Source: an uncultured Clostridia bacterium (GTDB taxonomy: Bacteria; Bacillota; Clostridia; UBA1381). From it: a stretch of 19,327 nt of DNA. Location of the stretch: contig CAJUFV010000297.1 in assembly GCA_910585795.1 (NCBI GenBank), positions 1 to 19,327 on the forward strand, read 5' to 3'. Made by a program: the position numbers and the translations under genes. The notes under the pieces were generated by a model, which did no database searches, was not told the origin of the DNA, and saw nothing but the letters and a program-made list of their open reading frames with translations. Positions 1 through 6,890 of the stretch are shown piece after piece; position 1 is the stretch's first letter; each line of letters begins with the position of its first letter.

Positions 1-212
1 TAGAACAATAGAATAAAATTATATGTGTATATACAGTAGAACAAAATATAAAAGCAGTAGAATGCACACGCAAACAGCTAAAAAACAGATAAAGATACAG
101 ATTTATTTAAGAAAGAATACAAGATTTTTTGGTAAGGGAAACAAGGTTTTAGCGAGATGTAATCGTATCAATAGATTCTGAACATGGATAAAAATAACAT
201 TATGCTAATTGA
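1..212. other. AT-rich non-coding stretch downstream of secF
   Basis: I see no convincing gene in this AT-rich edge region. It contains three short imperfect copies of a TAGAA-type word (near 1, 38 and 57), which is not enough to call a repeat family. Any gene to the left lies outside the window. Confidence 0.5.
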
Positions 213-245
213 TAAATATCCCCCGGTATAACCGGGGGATATTTA
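213..245 (-). terminator. Strong hairpin ending the secDF transcript
   Basis: A perfect 15-bp inverted repeat (213-227 with 231-245) has a GC-rich core and a 3-nt ATA loop. It begins 5 nt after the secF stop codon, as expected for the operon terminator. The T-tract after the stem on the minus strand is poor, so it may act as a bidirectional terminator or an mRNA 3'-end stabiliser rather than a textbook intrinsic terminator. Confidence 0.75.
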
Positions 246-250
246 CTGAA

Positions 251-1171
251 TTATTTTTTCTTTGAAGTTCTTCTTTCCTGTGCAGCTGCAGCTTTTGCTT
301 TCATATCAGATTCTCTCCAAGCGGCCCAGAAAGTACTTGCGATAAATATTGAGGTGTAGGCTCCGGCTAAAATACCGACTATAAGAGGAAGAGCAAATTC
401 CTTTATCGTAGCTACGCCTAAAATATAAATCAGAAGTATTGTAATAAGAGTTGTAACAGTTGAGTTTATTGTACGTCCCATTGTTTCAAAAACGCTTCTG
501 TTGACCATTTCAGAAATGGTCTCATTCTTTTTACGTGTTTTCTGATTTTCGCGGATTCTATCGAATATAACAATGGTATTGTTAATAGAATAACCTATTA
601 CTGTCAGCATTGCGGCTATAAATGTTGTATTAAGCGGAATATTGGTAATTGTATAAACCGCTGCCATAATAAGAACATTAATAACAAGTCCTACAACAGC
701 CATAACAGCGCTTCTCCACTCAAATCTAATTGCAATATAGATAAGAATACATATTATAGCAAACAAAGTATACAGTAAAGCCTTTCTTTGAGTCTCCATA
801 CCGAAGCTTGCGGAAGCGGACGACTGTGAAATAAGGTCTTCGTCTGCAAGAGAATATTTTTCTTTTAGAGCGTTGAATATTTCAGTCCTAACATTATCAT
901 CAATAGGAGGAGTTTTTATAACCGCAATTTCATTAGAAGAACCGTTTTGCACTGTTGCCGAAACAGTGTCAACAGTTTTCTCCTGAATAAGGTCTACAAT
1001 CTCCTTGTTATTAAATTCAGAATGCATATTAACCTGCATTCTTACACCGCCCATAAATTCAACGTCAAAGTTAAATCCGCCGTGGACAATGTACATTACA
1101 ATACCTATTAAAACAATTAGTGCGGGTATAATAACAAATTTCCATCTGTTGTTAGTTAAATCCTTCATCAT
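251..1171 (-). CDS. secF: Protein translocase subunit SecF
   Basis: SecF works with SecD in the cytoplasmic membrane, using the proton gradient to pull exported proteins out of the SecYEG channel. The 306-residue protein has an N-terminal membrane helix (about 12-30), a short extracytoplasmic domain starting at the GGVRMQV motif, and five membrane helices in the C-terminal half. Family motifs are clear: IGYSINNTIVIFDRIREN around 192-209 and a following GRTINSTVTTLIT. The first motif normally reads IGYSINDT, so residue 198 is Asn where an Asp is usual. The protein ends in a basic tail. The start has AGGAGG 9 nt upstream. A second ATG follows at once (1166-1168) and is also possible. The start overlaps the secD stop as ATGA, implying translational coupling. 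Confidence 0.95.
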   Translation of the reverse strand: MMKDLTNNRWKFVIIPALIVLIGIVMYIVHGGFNFDVEFMGGVRMQVNMHSEFNNKEIVDLIQEKTVDTVSATVQNGSSNEIAVIKTPPIDDNVRTEIFNALKEKYSLADEDLISQSSASASFGMETQRKALLYTLFAIICILIYIAIRFEWRSAVMAVVGLVINVLIMAAVYTITNIPLNTTFIAAMLTVIGYSINNTIVIFDRIRENQKTRKKNETISEMVNRSVFETMGRTINSTVTTLITILLIYILGVATIKEFALPLIVGILAGAYTSIFIASTFWAAWRESDMKAKAAAAQERRTSKKK

Positions 1172-2478
1172 TCTTCCGCACCTCCTTTTTTAGCTTTTGC
1201 ATTATAGAACAGGCTTCTGTTTTCAATACCGATACCAACAAGCTGCTTTAAAAGGAACTTTGTTATTACGATAGCAGTGAACATACTTAACACTACGCCA
1301 ATACCAAGAGTTGTTGCAAAGCCTGTTACTGCGCCTATTCCAGAAATATATAAAACAACACATGTAATAATAGTTGTTATATTTGAATCAAGAATAGCGG
1401 AAAATGCCTTGTCAAAGCCTGAGGCAACAGACGCTTTAATGGTTTTGCCTAATCTAAGTTCTTCTTTTACACGCTCAAATATAATACAGTCGGCATCTAC
1501 AGCCATACCTATCGAAAGTACAATGCCGGCAATACCGGAAAGACTTAAATTTACATGGAACAATCCCATAGCCAGTCCGATAAGACCAACATAAATCAGT
1601 AGAGAAATATCCGCTATAAGTCCTGGGATTCTATACATAATAATCATAAACAGCATAATCAGTAAAATACCGATTGCGGCTGCTATAAGACTCATTTTTA
1701 ATGCGGTAGGGCCAAGTTCAGCTCCTACAGTCTCCTTTGAAATAACGCTTAAATCAAAAGGAAGCTGACCTGATTTAATCTGACTGGCCAGAGTTTCTGC
1801 TGATTCCGGTGTAAAGCTGCCGGAAATAACACATGAGGTTGAATTAATTTCTTCACTTACTCTCGGAGTGGATATATCTTCTCCGTCCATCTGGATTGAA
1901 ATATAATTCTTGCCTTCTCCGCTTCTTGCTGCCGCCGCACTTGTAGCATCGGCAAACTTCTGCTGAGCCTCGGTGCTGAATTCAACTCTTACATATGGAA
2001 TCGACGGACCGTTCTGCTCAACGGGACCATATTCATATGCGGCGTCTTTAATATCTGTCGCGCCGTCAAGCACAACATTTCCGTCAGCGTCGTTGAATGT
2101 AAGCTTTGCCACATTGCCCAGAAGCTCTGCCGCTTCATCTGTATTTGTGACAGAAGGAATTTCAACGGTAATTTTTCCGCCTTCTCCCTGAGATATGCGG
2201 GCTTCTGTATATCCAGCACTTGTCATACGAGTCTGGAATATTGATTCAACAGATTTCATCTGGTCATCTGTTGGCGCATCAGTATTTGCCTGGAAAGTGA
2301 TAACTGAACCTCCGGCTATATCAATGCCCTTTCTGATACCCTTTTCTTCATCGAACATACCGCCGTATGAAAATCCGGAAATATTGAAGCCGTAAAATGC
2401 TACAATATTAAGAATTACAGCGATTGCAACAATGAAGCAAAGAGTAAGTACACTCTTTTTTTTCATTTGAGTTTCCAT
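1168..2478 (-). CDS. secD: Protein translocase subunit SecD
   Basis: SecD is the partner of SecF in proton-driven completion of Sec-dependent protein export at the membrane. It has one N-terminal membrane helix (about 10-31), the KGIDIAGG motif that opens the large extracytoplasmic P1 region, and five C-terminal membrane helices from about 258 to 425. Signature motifs include GAELGPTALKMS, GMAVDADCIIFERVKEEL (normally GMAVDAN; the key Asp is residue 328) and DSNITTIIT. At 436 residues it is of ordinary length for Gram-positive SecD proteins that are not fused to SecF. The first ATG lies directly against the AAAGGA ribosome site (no spacer). The in-frame ATG at 2464-2466, 12 nt from that site, is therefore a reasonable alternative start giving a protein four residues shorter. 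Confidence 0.95.
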   Translation of the reverse strand: METQMKKKSVLTLCFIVAIAVILNIVAFYGFNISGFSYGGMFDEEKGIRKGIDIAGGSVITFQANTDAPTDDQMKSVESIFQTRMTSAGYTEARISQGEGGKITVEIPSVTNTDEAAELLGNVAKLTFNDADGNVVLDGATDIKDAAYEYGPVEQNGPSIPYVRVEFSTEAQQKFADATSAAAARSGEGKNYISIQMDGEDISTPRVSEEINSTSCVISGSFTPESAETLASQIKSGQLPFDLSVISKETVGAELGPTALKMSLIAAAIGILLIMLFMIIMYRIPGLIADISLLIYVGLIGLAMGLFHVNLSLSGIAGIVLSIGMAVDADCIIFERVKEELRLGKTIKASVASGFDKAFSAILDSNITTIITCVVLYISGIGAVTGFATTLGIGVVLSMFTAIVITKFLLKQLVGIGIENRSLFYNAKAKKGGAEE

Positions 2479-2540
2479 TCCTTTCTTTATTAGGATTTTT
2501 AATTGCTCATTAAAAACCCATTTTAAAATAGCATAAGGGT

Positions 2541-2569
2541 ATTATACATCTATATTTTGTGTTCGTCAA
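2541..2569 (-). promoter_or_regulatory. Sigma-A type promoter for secD-secF
   Basis: Read on the minus strand, there is a TTGACG -35 box (2564-2569), a 17-bp spacer and a perfect TATAAT -10 box (2541-2546). The predicted transcript starts near 2534, leaving a leader of about 55 nt before secD. Confidence 0.8.
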
Positions 2570-2570
2570 C

Positions 2571-2618
2571 AATATTTTTATTACTATAATGTAACAAAAA
2601 TATTACAACAATATTTTT
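2571..2618. repeat. AT-rich dyad cluster in the secD/rnr divergent region
   Basis: AATATTTTT occurs at 2571-2579 and 2610-2618, with its inverted copy AAAAATATT at 2596-2604. The first and middle copies form a 14-bp inverted repeat with one mismatch around a TATAAT loop (2571-2584 with 2591-2604). A TGTAA-N8-TTACA dyad (2590-2607) is nested inside. The cluster abuts the secD -35 box, so it could be an UP element, a regulator site or simply AT-rich DNA. Confidence 0.45.
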
Positions 2619-2688
2619 TTATACTTGCAGCTTATAAATGAAAATATAAATATTAGTTTATACTAAACGCTGTAGAATAAATTTTATC

Positions 2689-2716
2689 TTGACATATTGT
2701 GTATTTATTATACAAT
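2689..2716 (+). promoter_or_regulatory. Sigma-A type promoter for rnr
   Basis: A perfect TTGACA (2689-2694) is followed by a 16-bp spacer and TACAAT (2711-2716, five of six consensus bases). Transcription would start near 2723, about 25 nt before the rnr start codon. Confidence 0.8.
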
Positions 2717-2747
2717 AGTAGCTGAAGATTTTAAATAGGAGAAAATT

Positions 2748-4997
2748 ATGAACAGAAAAGAAAAAATATTTGCGTATATTACATCTAAGGAATATATTCC
2801 GTTAAAGCTTGTGGAGCTTATGACTGTTCTTGATGTGCCGTCTGAAGATAAAAGCGCTTTTTCAGATATTCTTGACGAGCTTTGCGCGGAGGGCAAAATA
2901 TATATTACAAAAAAAGAAAGATATGCTATGGTTTCTTCTTACACGTCAACTGTAACCGGCAGACTCTCGTGTAATGCAAAGGGATTTTTTGGTTTTGTGA
3001 TATGTGATAATGCAGAGGAAGAGGATATTTTCATATCAGGTGATGATATGTCAGACGCTTTGAATAATGATAAGGTTCTTGTAAGAATAGATACGGATAA
3101 AAATAAATCAAATCATCGTCAGGGACATGTAATAAAGGTATTGGAAAGATATAACAAAATTATAGTCGGTATAATATATAAGGAGAAAAAAGACTTTTTA
3201 TACGTACGTCCTGATAACAGGCAGATATACACAAAAATATCTGTACCGAATGAAAAAAGTATGAATGCCGGTATTGGGGACAGGGTAGCGTTAAATATAA
3301 TCCGATATAGTGAAAACGGAACTGTTTCCGGAGAAGTAATAAGTGTTCTTGGAGAGGAGAAGTCTCTGAAAAGCTGTATAGAGGGTATTATCATAAGTAA
3401 TGACATCAGTCAGGAATTTAATCAGGAGACTTTAAAGGAAGCTGGGAGGATTCCAGACAGCGTGCGGGAGAATCAAATAGTAAGCAGGGAAGACCTGCGT
3501 GATATGCTTATTTTTACAATTGACGGAGATGACGCCAAAGATTTTGATGACGCTGTGTCTCTTACGCTTGCAGAGAACGGTAATTATTATCTTGGGGTTC
3601 ATATTGCAGATGTGTCTGAATATGTTACAGACGGTTCTGCGCTTGATAATGAGGCATATGCAAGAGGAACAAGCGTGTATCTGGCTGACCGTGTTATACC
3701 GATGCTTCCGGAAAAACTTTCTAACGGGATTTGCAGCTTAAATCCCAATGTTGACAGGCTGACGCTTTCTGTATTTATGGAAATATCCGGAAATGGTACT
3801 GTTGTTAACCATAAGCTGTGTAAATCAGTTATATGTTCAAAAGCGCGTATGACATATAATAATGTAAATCTTATGCTGGAAGAAAATAATGAGGAATTAT
3901 GTGAGAAGTATAAATATATGCTTCCGACTCTACATCTTATGGAAGAGCTGGCAAAAATATTAAATAACAGACGCGCAAAACGCGGCGCGATTCAGTTTGA
4001 CTTTCCTGAAAGCAGTATCAAAGTAAACGAAGAGGGTGAGCCTGTTGAAATTTCTAAGGAAGTACGCGGTGTTTCAAATAAAATTATTGAAGAATTTATG
4101 CTTACTGCAAATGAAACAATTGCGGAATATGCCTTTTGGTCGGAGATACCGTTTATTTACCGTAACCATGAAGCTCCGGCATTGGAAAAAATAACAGCTT
4201 TTAATGATTTTTTAAGGCATTTCGGCTTATCCTTTAAGGGGAAGATTGACAGGGACAATCCGGTTCATCCTAAAACATTGCAGCAGGTGCTTGACTGTGT
4301 TTCTGGAACTACAGAAGAAAGAATTATTTCATATAATATGCTGCATTCGCTTATGAAAGCACAATACAGCGAAGAAAATCTTGGACACTTCGGTTTGGCG
4401 GCTAAATTTTACTGCCATTTTACATCGCCTATAAGACGGTATCCTGACCTTGCGATACACAGACTGTTAAAGGAGTTTCTTGACGGAAGACTGACGGAGA
4501 ATCGTGCGGCGTATTTAAAAACGTATGTAAGCGCCGCAAGCCGTCACTCAAGTGACTGTGAGGTTAACGCGGAGCATACTGAGCGTGATGTGGATGATTT
4601 GATGAAAACAGCGTATATGAGCAGGTTTATTGGACAGAGCTTTGACGCGAACGTTGCGAATGTTACTAATTTCGGCATGTTTGTGGAATTAGAGAATACG
4701 GTGGAAGGACTTATACGCGTTGAAAATATGACTGATGATTATTATGAATATAATGAGATGACAAACTCTCTGGAGGGCAGACGCAAAAAACGCGTATACA
4801 CGACAGGAGACCCTGTTAGAGTGGTGCTTGCGAATACAGATATTATGCTCAGGCAGATTGATTTTGTTCTTGAAAAGGATAGCAGCGGAGCAATGCTGAA
4901 AAAATTTGATAAAACAATAAAAAAAGAACCGTATGATAATATTAAAAAAACAAAAATCATAAAGAAATCAAAATACAAAAGGAAGAATAAACGATAA
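2748..4997 (+). CDS. rnr: Ribonuclease R (3'-5' exoribonuclease)
   Basis: RNase R degrades structured RNA processively from the 3' end and takes part in mRNA turnover, rRNA quality control and tmRNA-linked decay. The 749 residues contain an N-terminal winged-helix region (about 1-60), cold-shock-type RNA-binding domains (about 65-220) and the RNB catalytic domain. The metal-binding loop IDGDDAKDFDDA lies at 258-269, with Asp at 259, 261, 262, 265, 267 and 268. The second family motif FTSPIRRYPDLAIHR follows. A C-terminal S1 domain (about 628-705) leads into a very Lys/Arg-rich tail, as is usual for RNase R. The start has AGGAGA 5 nt upstream. The stop shares one base with the next start (TAATG), so the two genes are probably co-translated. 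In many Firmicutes this gene sits next to smpB; here it is next to an rRNA methyltransferase. Confidence 0.96.
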   Translation: MNRKEKIFAYITSKEYIPLKLVELMTVLDVPSEDKSAFSDILDELCAEGKIYITKKERYAMVSSYTSTVTGRLSCNAKGFFGFVICDNAEEEDIFISGDDMSDALNNDKVLVRIDTDKNKSNHRQGHVIKVLERYNKIIVGIIYKEKKDFLYVRPDNRQIYTKISVPNEKSMNAGIGDRVALNIIRYSENGTVSGEVISVLGEEKSLKSCIEGIIISNDISQEFNQETLKEAGRIPDSVRENQIVSREDLRDMLIFTIDGDDAKDFDDAVSLTLAENGNYYLGVHIADVSEYVTDGSALDNEAYARGTSVYLADRVIPMLPEKLSNGICSLNPNVDRLTLSVFMEISGNGTVVNHKLCKSVICSKARMTYNNVNLMLEENNEELCEKYKYMLPTLHLMEELAKILNNRRAKRGAIQFDFPESSIKVNEEGEPVEISKEVRGVSNKIIEEFMLTANETIAEYAFWSEIPFIYRNHEAPALEKITAFNDFLRHFGLSFKGKIDRDNPVHPKTLQQVLDCVSGTTEERIISYNMLHSLMKAQYSEENLGHFGLAAKFYCHFTSPIRRYPDLAIHRLLKEFLDGRLTENRAAYLKTYVSAASRHSSDCEVNAEHTERDVDDLMKTAYMSRFIGQSFDANVANVTNFGMFVELENTVEGLIRVENMTDDYYEYNEMTNSLEGRRKKRVYTTGDPVRVVLANTDIMLRQIDFVLEKDSSGAMLKKFDKTIKKEPYDNIKKTKIIKKSKYKRKNKR

Positions 4998-6130
4998 TGG
5001 AAAATTTTGAGATTATTATTACAACACTTTTTGGGCTGGAAGCGCTTGCCGCACGTGAAATTAGGCGTCTTGGTTATGATGATGTAAGCGTAGAGGATGG
5101 GAAAGTGACATTTGTTGGAGATATGGAGGCCGTATTGAGGGCAAATTTATGGGTACGGACAGGTGAAAGGGTACTGATAAAAGCGGCTGAGTTTACAGCT
5201 GTAACATTTGAAGAGCTTTTTGAGAAAACAAAATCTGTTGAATGGCACAAATGGATAGGTAAAAATGATGCCTTTCCTGTAAAAGGATATTCATTAAAAT
5301 CAACGCTTGCAAGTGTAAGAGATTGTCAGTCGATTATAAAAAAAGCAATAGCTGACAGCCTTTCTGATAAATATGGAATATCATGGCTTGAAGAAACAGG
5401 AACAGTTTATCAGATACAGTTTGCGTTGTTTAAGGACAAGGTTACTCTTATGATAGATACATCGGGAGAAGGACTGCATAAGCGTGGATACAGGCAAAAG
5501 TCGAACATTGCTCCTTTGAAGGAAACGCTGGCGGCGGCAATGGTCGAATTAAGTCACTGGAAATATGAATATCCGTTGTGTGACCCTTTTTGCGGAAGCG
5601 GTACGATTCCAATTGAAGCGGCTATGATAAAAAGAAATATTGCTCCCGGAATATACCGTAATTTTGCCTTTGAGCATTTCAGTCAGACTGATTTGAAATG
5701 CTGGGACAGAATAAAAGACGAGGCAAAGGCGCTTGAAAAAAATGTGCCTCTGGAAATTTACGCATATGATATAGATAAAAACACAGCGGAGCTTGCTCAA
5801 AGCAATGCCCAAAAAGCCGGAGTCGGAGACTATGTAAAACCATATCAGGGAGACGCGCGAAAAATAACCTTTGATATACCGTATGGCACAATAATATGCA
5901 ATCCTCCTTACGGGGAACGAATAGGTGAAATTAAGGATTGTGAGAAATTGTACAGGGAAATTGGGAATAACTTTAAAAAATTTAATAAATGGTCATATTA
6001 TATAATTACATCAAATGAGAATTTTGAAAAATGCTTTGGTAAACAAGCCAATAAAAAACGTAAGCTTTATAATGGTATGATTAAATGCAATTTATATCAG
6101 TTCTTCGGGGAACGACCGTCTAAGAACTGA
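4997..6130 (+). CDS. rlmL: THUMP-domain class I SAM-dependent RNA methyltransferase, RlmL type
   Basis: This is probably a 23S rRNA guanine-N2 methyltransferase of the COG0116 family, equivalent to the N-terminal RlmL half of the E. coli RlmKL fusion and to Bacillus YpsC. A ferredoxin-like/THUMP RNA-binding half (about 1-165) precedes a Rossmann-type methyltransferase domain. The SAM-binding motif CDPFCGSGT is at 195-203, the acidic motif YAYDID follows, and the catalytic NPPYGERIGE motif starts at Asn302. N-P-P-Y is typical of methylation on an exocyclic amine. The length of 377 residues matches stand-alone members. It forms a two-gene operon with rnr, consistent with RNA metabolism. The family assignment is firm, but the exact modified nucleotide is inferred from homologues. 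Confidence 0.9.
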   Translation: MENFEIIITTLFGLEALAAREIRRLGYDDVSVEDGKVTFVGDMEAVLRANLWVRTGERVLIKAAEFTAVTFEELFEKTKSVEWHKWIGKNDAFPVKGYSLKSTLASVRDCQSIIKKAIADSLSDKYGISWLEETGTVYQIQFALFKDKVTLMIDTSGEGLHKRGYRQKSNIAPLKETLAAAMVELSHWKYEYPLCDPFCGSGTIPIEAAMIKRNIAPGIYRNFAFEHFSQTDLKCWDRIKDEAKALEKNVPLEIYAYDIDKNTAELAQSNAQKAGVGDYVKPYQGDARKITFDIPYGTIICNPPYGERIGEIKDCEKLYREIGNNFKKFNKWSYYIITSNENFEKCFGKQANKKRKLYNGMIKCNLYQFFGERPSKN

Positions 6131-6149
6131 AAATATAAAAAGATGCATA

Positions 6150-6190
6150 AAAACTTGCTGGTTTGATTACTGGTAAGTTTTTTATTTTTT
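6150..6190 (+). terminator. Intrinsic terminator of the rnr-rlmL operon
   Basis: A 13-bp stem (6150-6162 with 6169-6181, including a few G-U pairs) has a 6-nt loop TTGATT and runs into a T-rich tract to 6190. It begins 20 nt after the rlmL stop. Confidence 0.85.
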
Positions 6191-6246
6191 ATAAATAATA
6201 AACAAAAAAACCAATAAAAATTTTATCCTCATTCGACAAAAAGTAA

Positions 6247-6275
6247 TAGCCAAACCACAATATATATGTTATAAT
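6247..6275 (+). promoter_or_regulatory. Candidate upstream promoter (P1) of the hydrogenase operon
   Basis: A perfect TATAAT at 6270-6275 lies 17 bp after a weak -35 match, TAGCCA (6247-6252, four of six). A better -35-like word, TCGACA (6233-6238), is too far from this -10 box. The start of transcription would fall near 6282, inside the dyad described separately. Confidence 0.5.
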
Positions 6276-6276
6276 T

Positions 6277-6304
6277 AAAACAGTCGGTAAAATAGGACTG
6301 TTTT
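6277..6304 (+). promoter_or_regulatory. 9-bp dyad at the hydrogenase operon promoter
   Basis: AAAACAGTC (6277-6285) and GACTGTTTT (6296-6304) form a perfect 9-bp inverted repeat around a 10-nt loop, followed by a T-rich run (6301-6313). It starts one base after the P1 -10 box and lies upstream of P2. It could be a repressor operator, a second terminator for read-through from rlmL, or a leader structure. It does not resemble the Rex operator pattern as I know it. Confidence 0.55.
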
Positions 6305-6342
6305 TCTTTATTATATCAATGATTAAGCAATACAGCAAGTGG

Positions 6343-6351
6343 TGATATAAT
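6343..6351 (+). promoter_or_regulatory. Extended -10 promoter (P2) of the hydrogenase operon
   Basis: TGATATAAT is a perfect extended -10 element (TGN plus TATAAT at 6346-6351). The corresponding -35 position (TTAAGC at 6323-6328) is poor, which is usual for extended -10 promoters. Transcription would begin near 6358, about 27 nt before hydC. Confidence 0.6.
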
Positions 6352-6384
6352 AGCGAATATGAATTAATGAACGGAGGTTATGCA

Positions 6385-6879
6385 ATGTCTGAAAAGAAAA
6401 AAACTGTTCCATTCACAGGAACAAAGGAGCAGGAAGAGGCTTTAATAAAAGTAATTGCTGAACTTAAAGAAGAGCCGGGCGCGTTAATGCCTATTCTTCA
6501 AAAAGCACAGGATATTTACGGATATCTTCCTATGGAGGTCCAAAAGAAAATATCGGATGAAACCGGAATTCCGCTTGAGAAAATCTATGGGGTTGTGACA
6601 TTTTATTCGCAATTCAGTTTGACTCCAAAGGGAAAATATCGTATTTCAGTATGTCTTGGTACTGCCTGTTATGTAAAGGGGTCAGGAGACATTTATAACG
6701 CCCTGATGGAAAAACTGGGTATAGTAGGCGGTGAATGTACTCCGGACGGTAAATTTTCTTTGGATGCATGCCGATGTGTAGGAGCGTGCGGACTTGCTCC
6801 TGTTATGATGGTGAATGATGAAGTATACGGCCGGCTGACGGTGGATGACATCGATGATATTCTGGCCAAGTATGAATAA
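6385..6879 (+). CDS. hydC: HydC, NuoE-like [2Fe-2S] subunit of the [FeFe]-hydrogenase
   Basis: This small subunit carries one thioredoxin-fold [2Fe-2S] cluster and passes electrons between the flavin subunit HydB and the hydrogenase subunit HydA in the cytoplasmic trimer. The 164-residue protein has a helical N-terminal half with the NuoE-typical GYLP and GVVTFYSQF segments. Cluster ligands are Cys90, Cys95, Cys131 and Cys135 (CLGTAC and CVGAC), and there is one further cysteine at 129. I chose the ATG at 6385 because GGAGG (6373-6377) lies 7 nt upstream. The in-frame ATG at 6367 would put that ribosome site inside the gene. The gene starts the operon and hydB follows after 11 nt. NuoE of respiratory complex I is excluded by context: a hydrogenase subunit and maturases follow and no other nuo genes are present. 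Confidence 0.93.
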   Translation: MSEKKKTVPFTGTKEQEEALIKVIAELKEEPGALMPILQKAQDIYGYLPMEVQKKISDETGIPLEKIYGVVTFYSQFSLTPKGKYRISVCLGTACYVKGSGDIYNALMEKLGIVGGECTPDGKFSLDACRCVGACGLAPVMMVNDEVYGRLTVDDIDDILAKYE

Positions 6880-6890
6880 GGAGGTATTGT

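Noticed and set aside
1..212. Short repeat array based on a TAGAA word
   Set aside because: The copies are only 5-8 nt, irregularly spaced and in AT-rich DNA where such matches are expected.
6367..6384. Earlier in-frame ATG for hydC
   Set aside because: It has no ribosome site of its own, and the strong GGAGG at 6373-6377 lies inside it, correctly spaced for the ATG at 6385.
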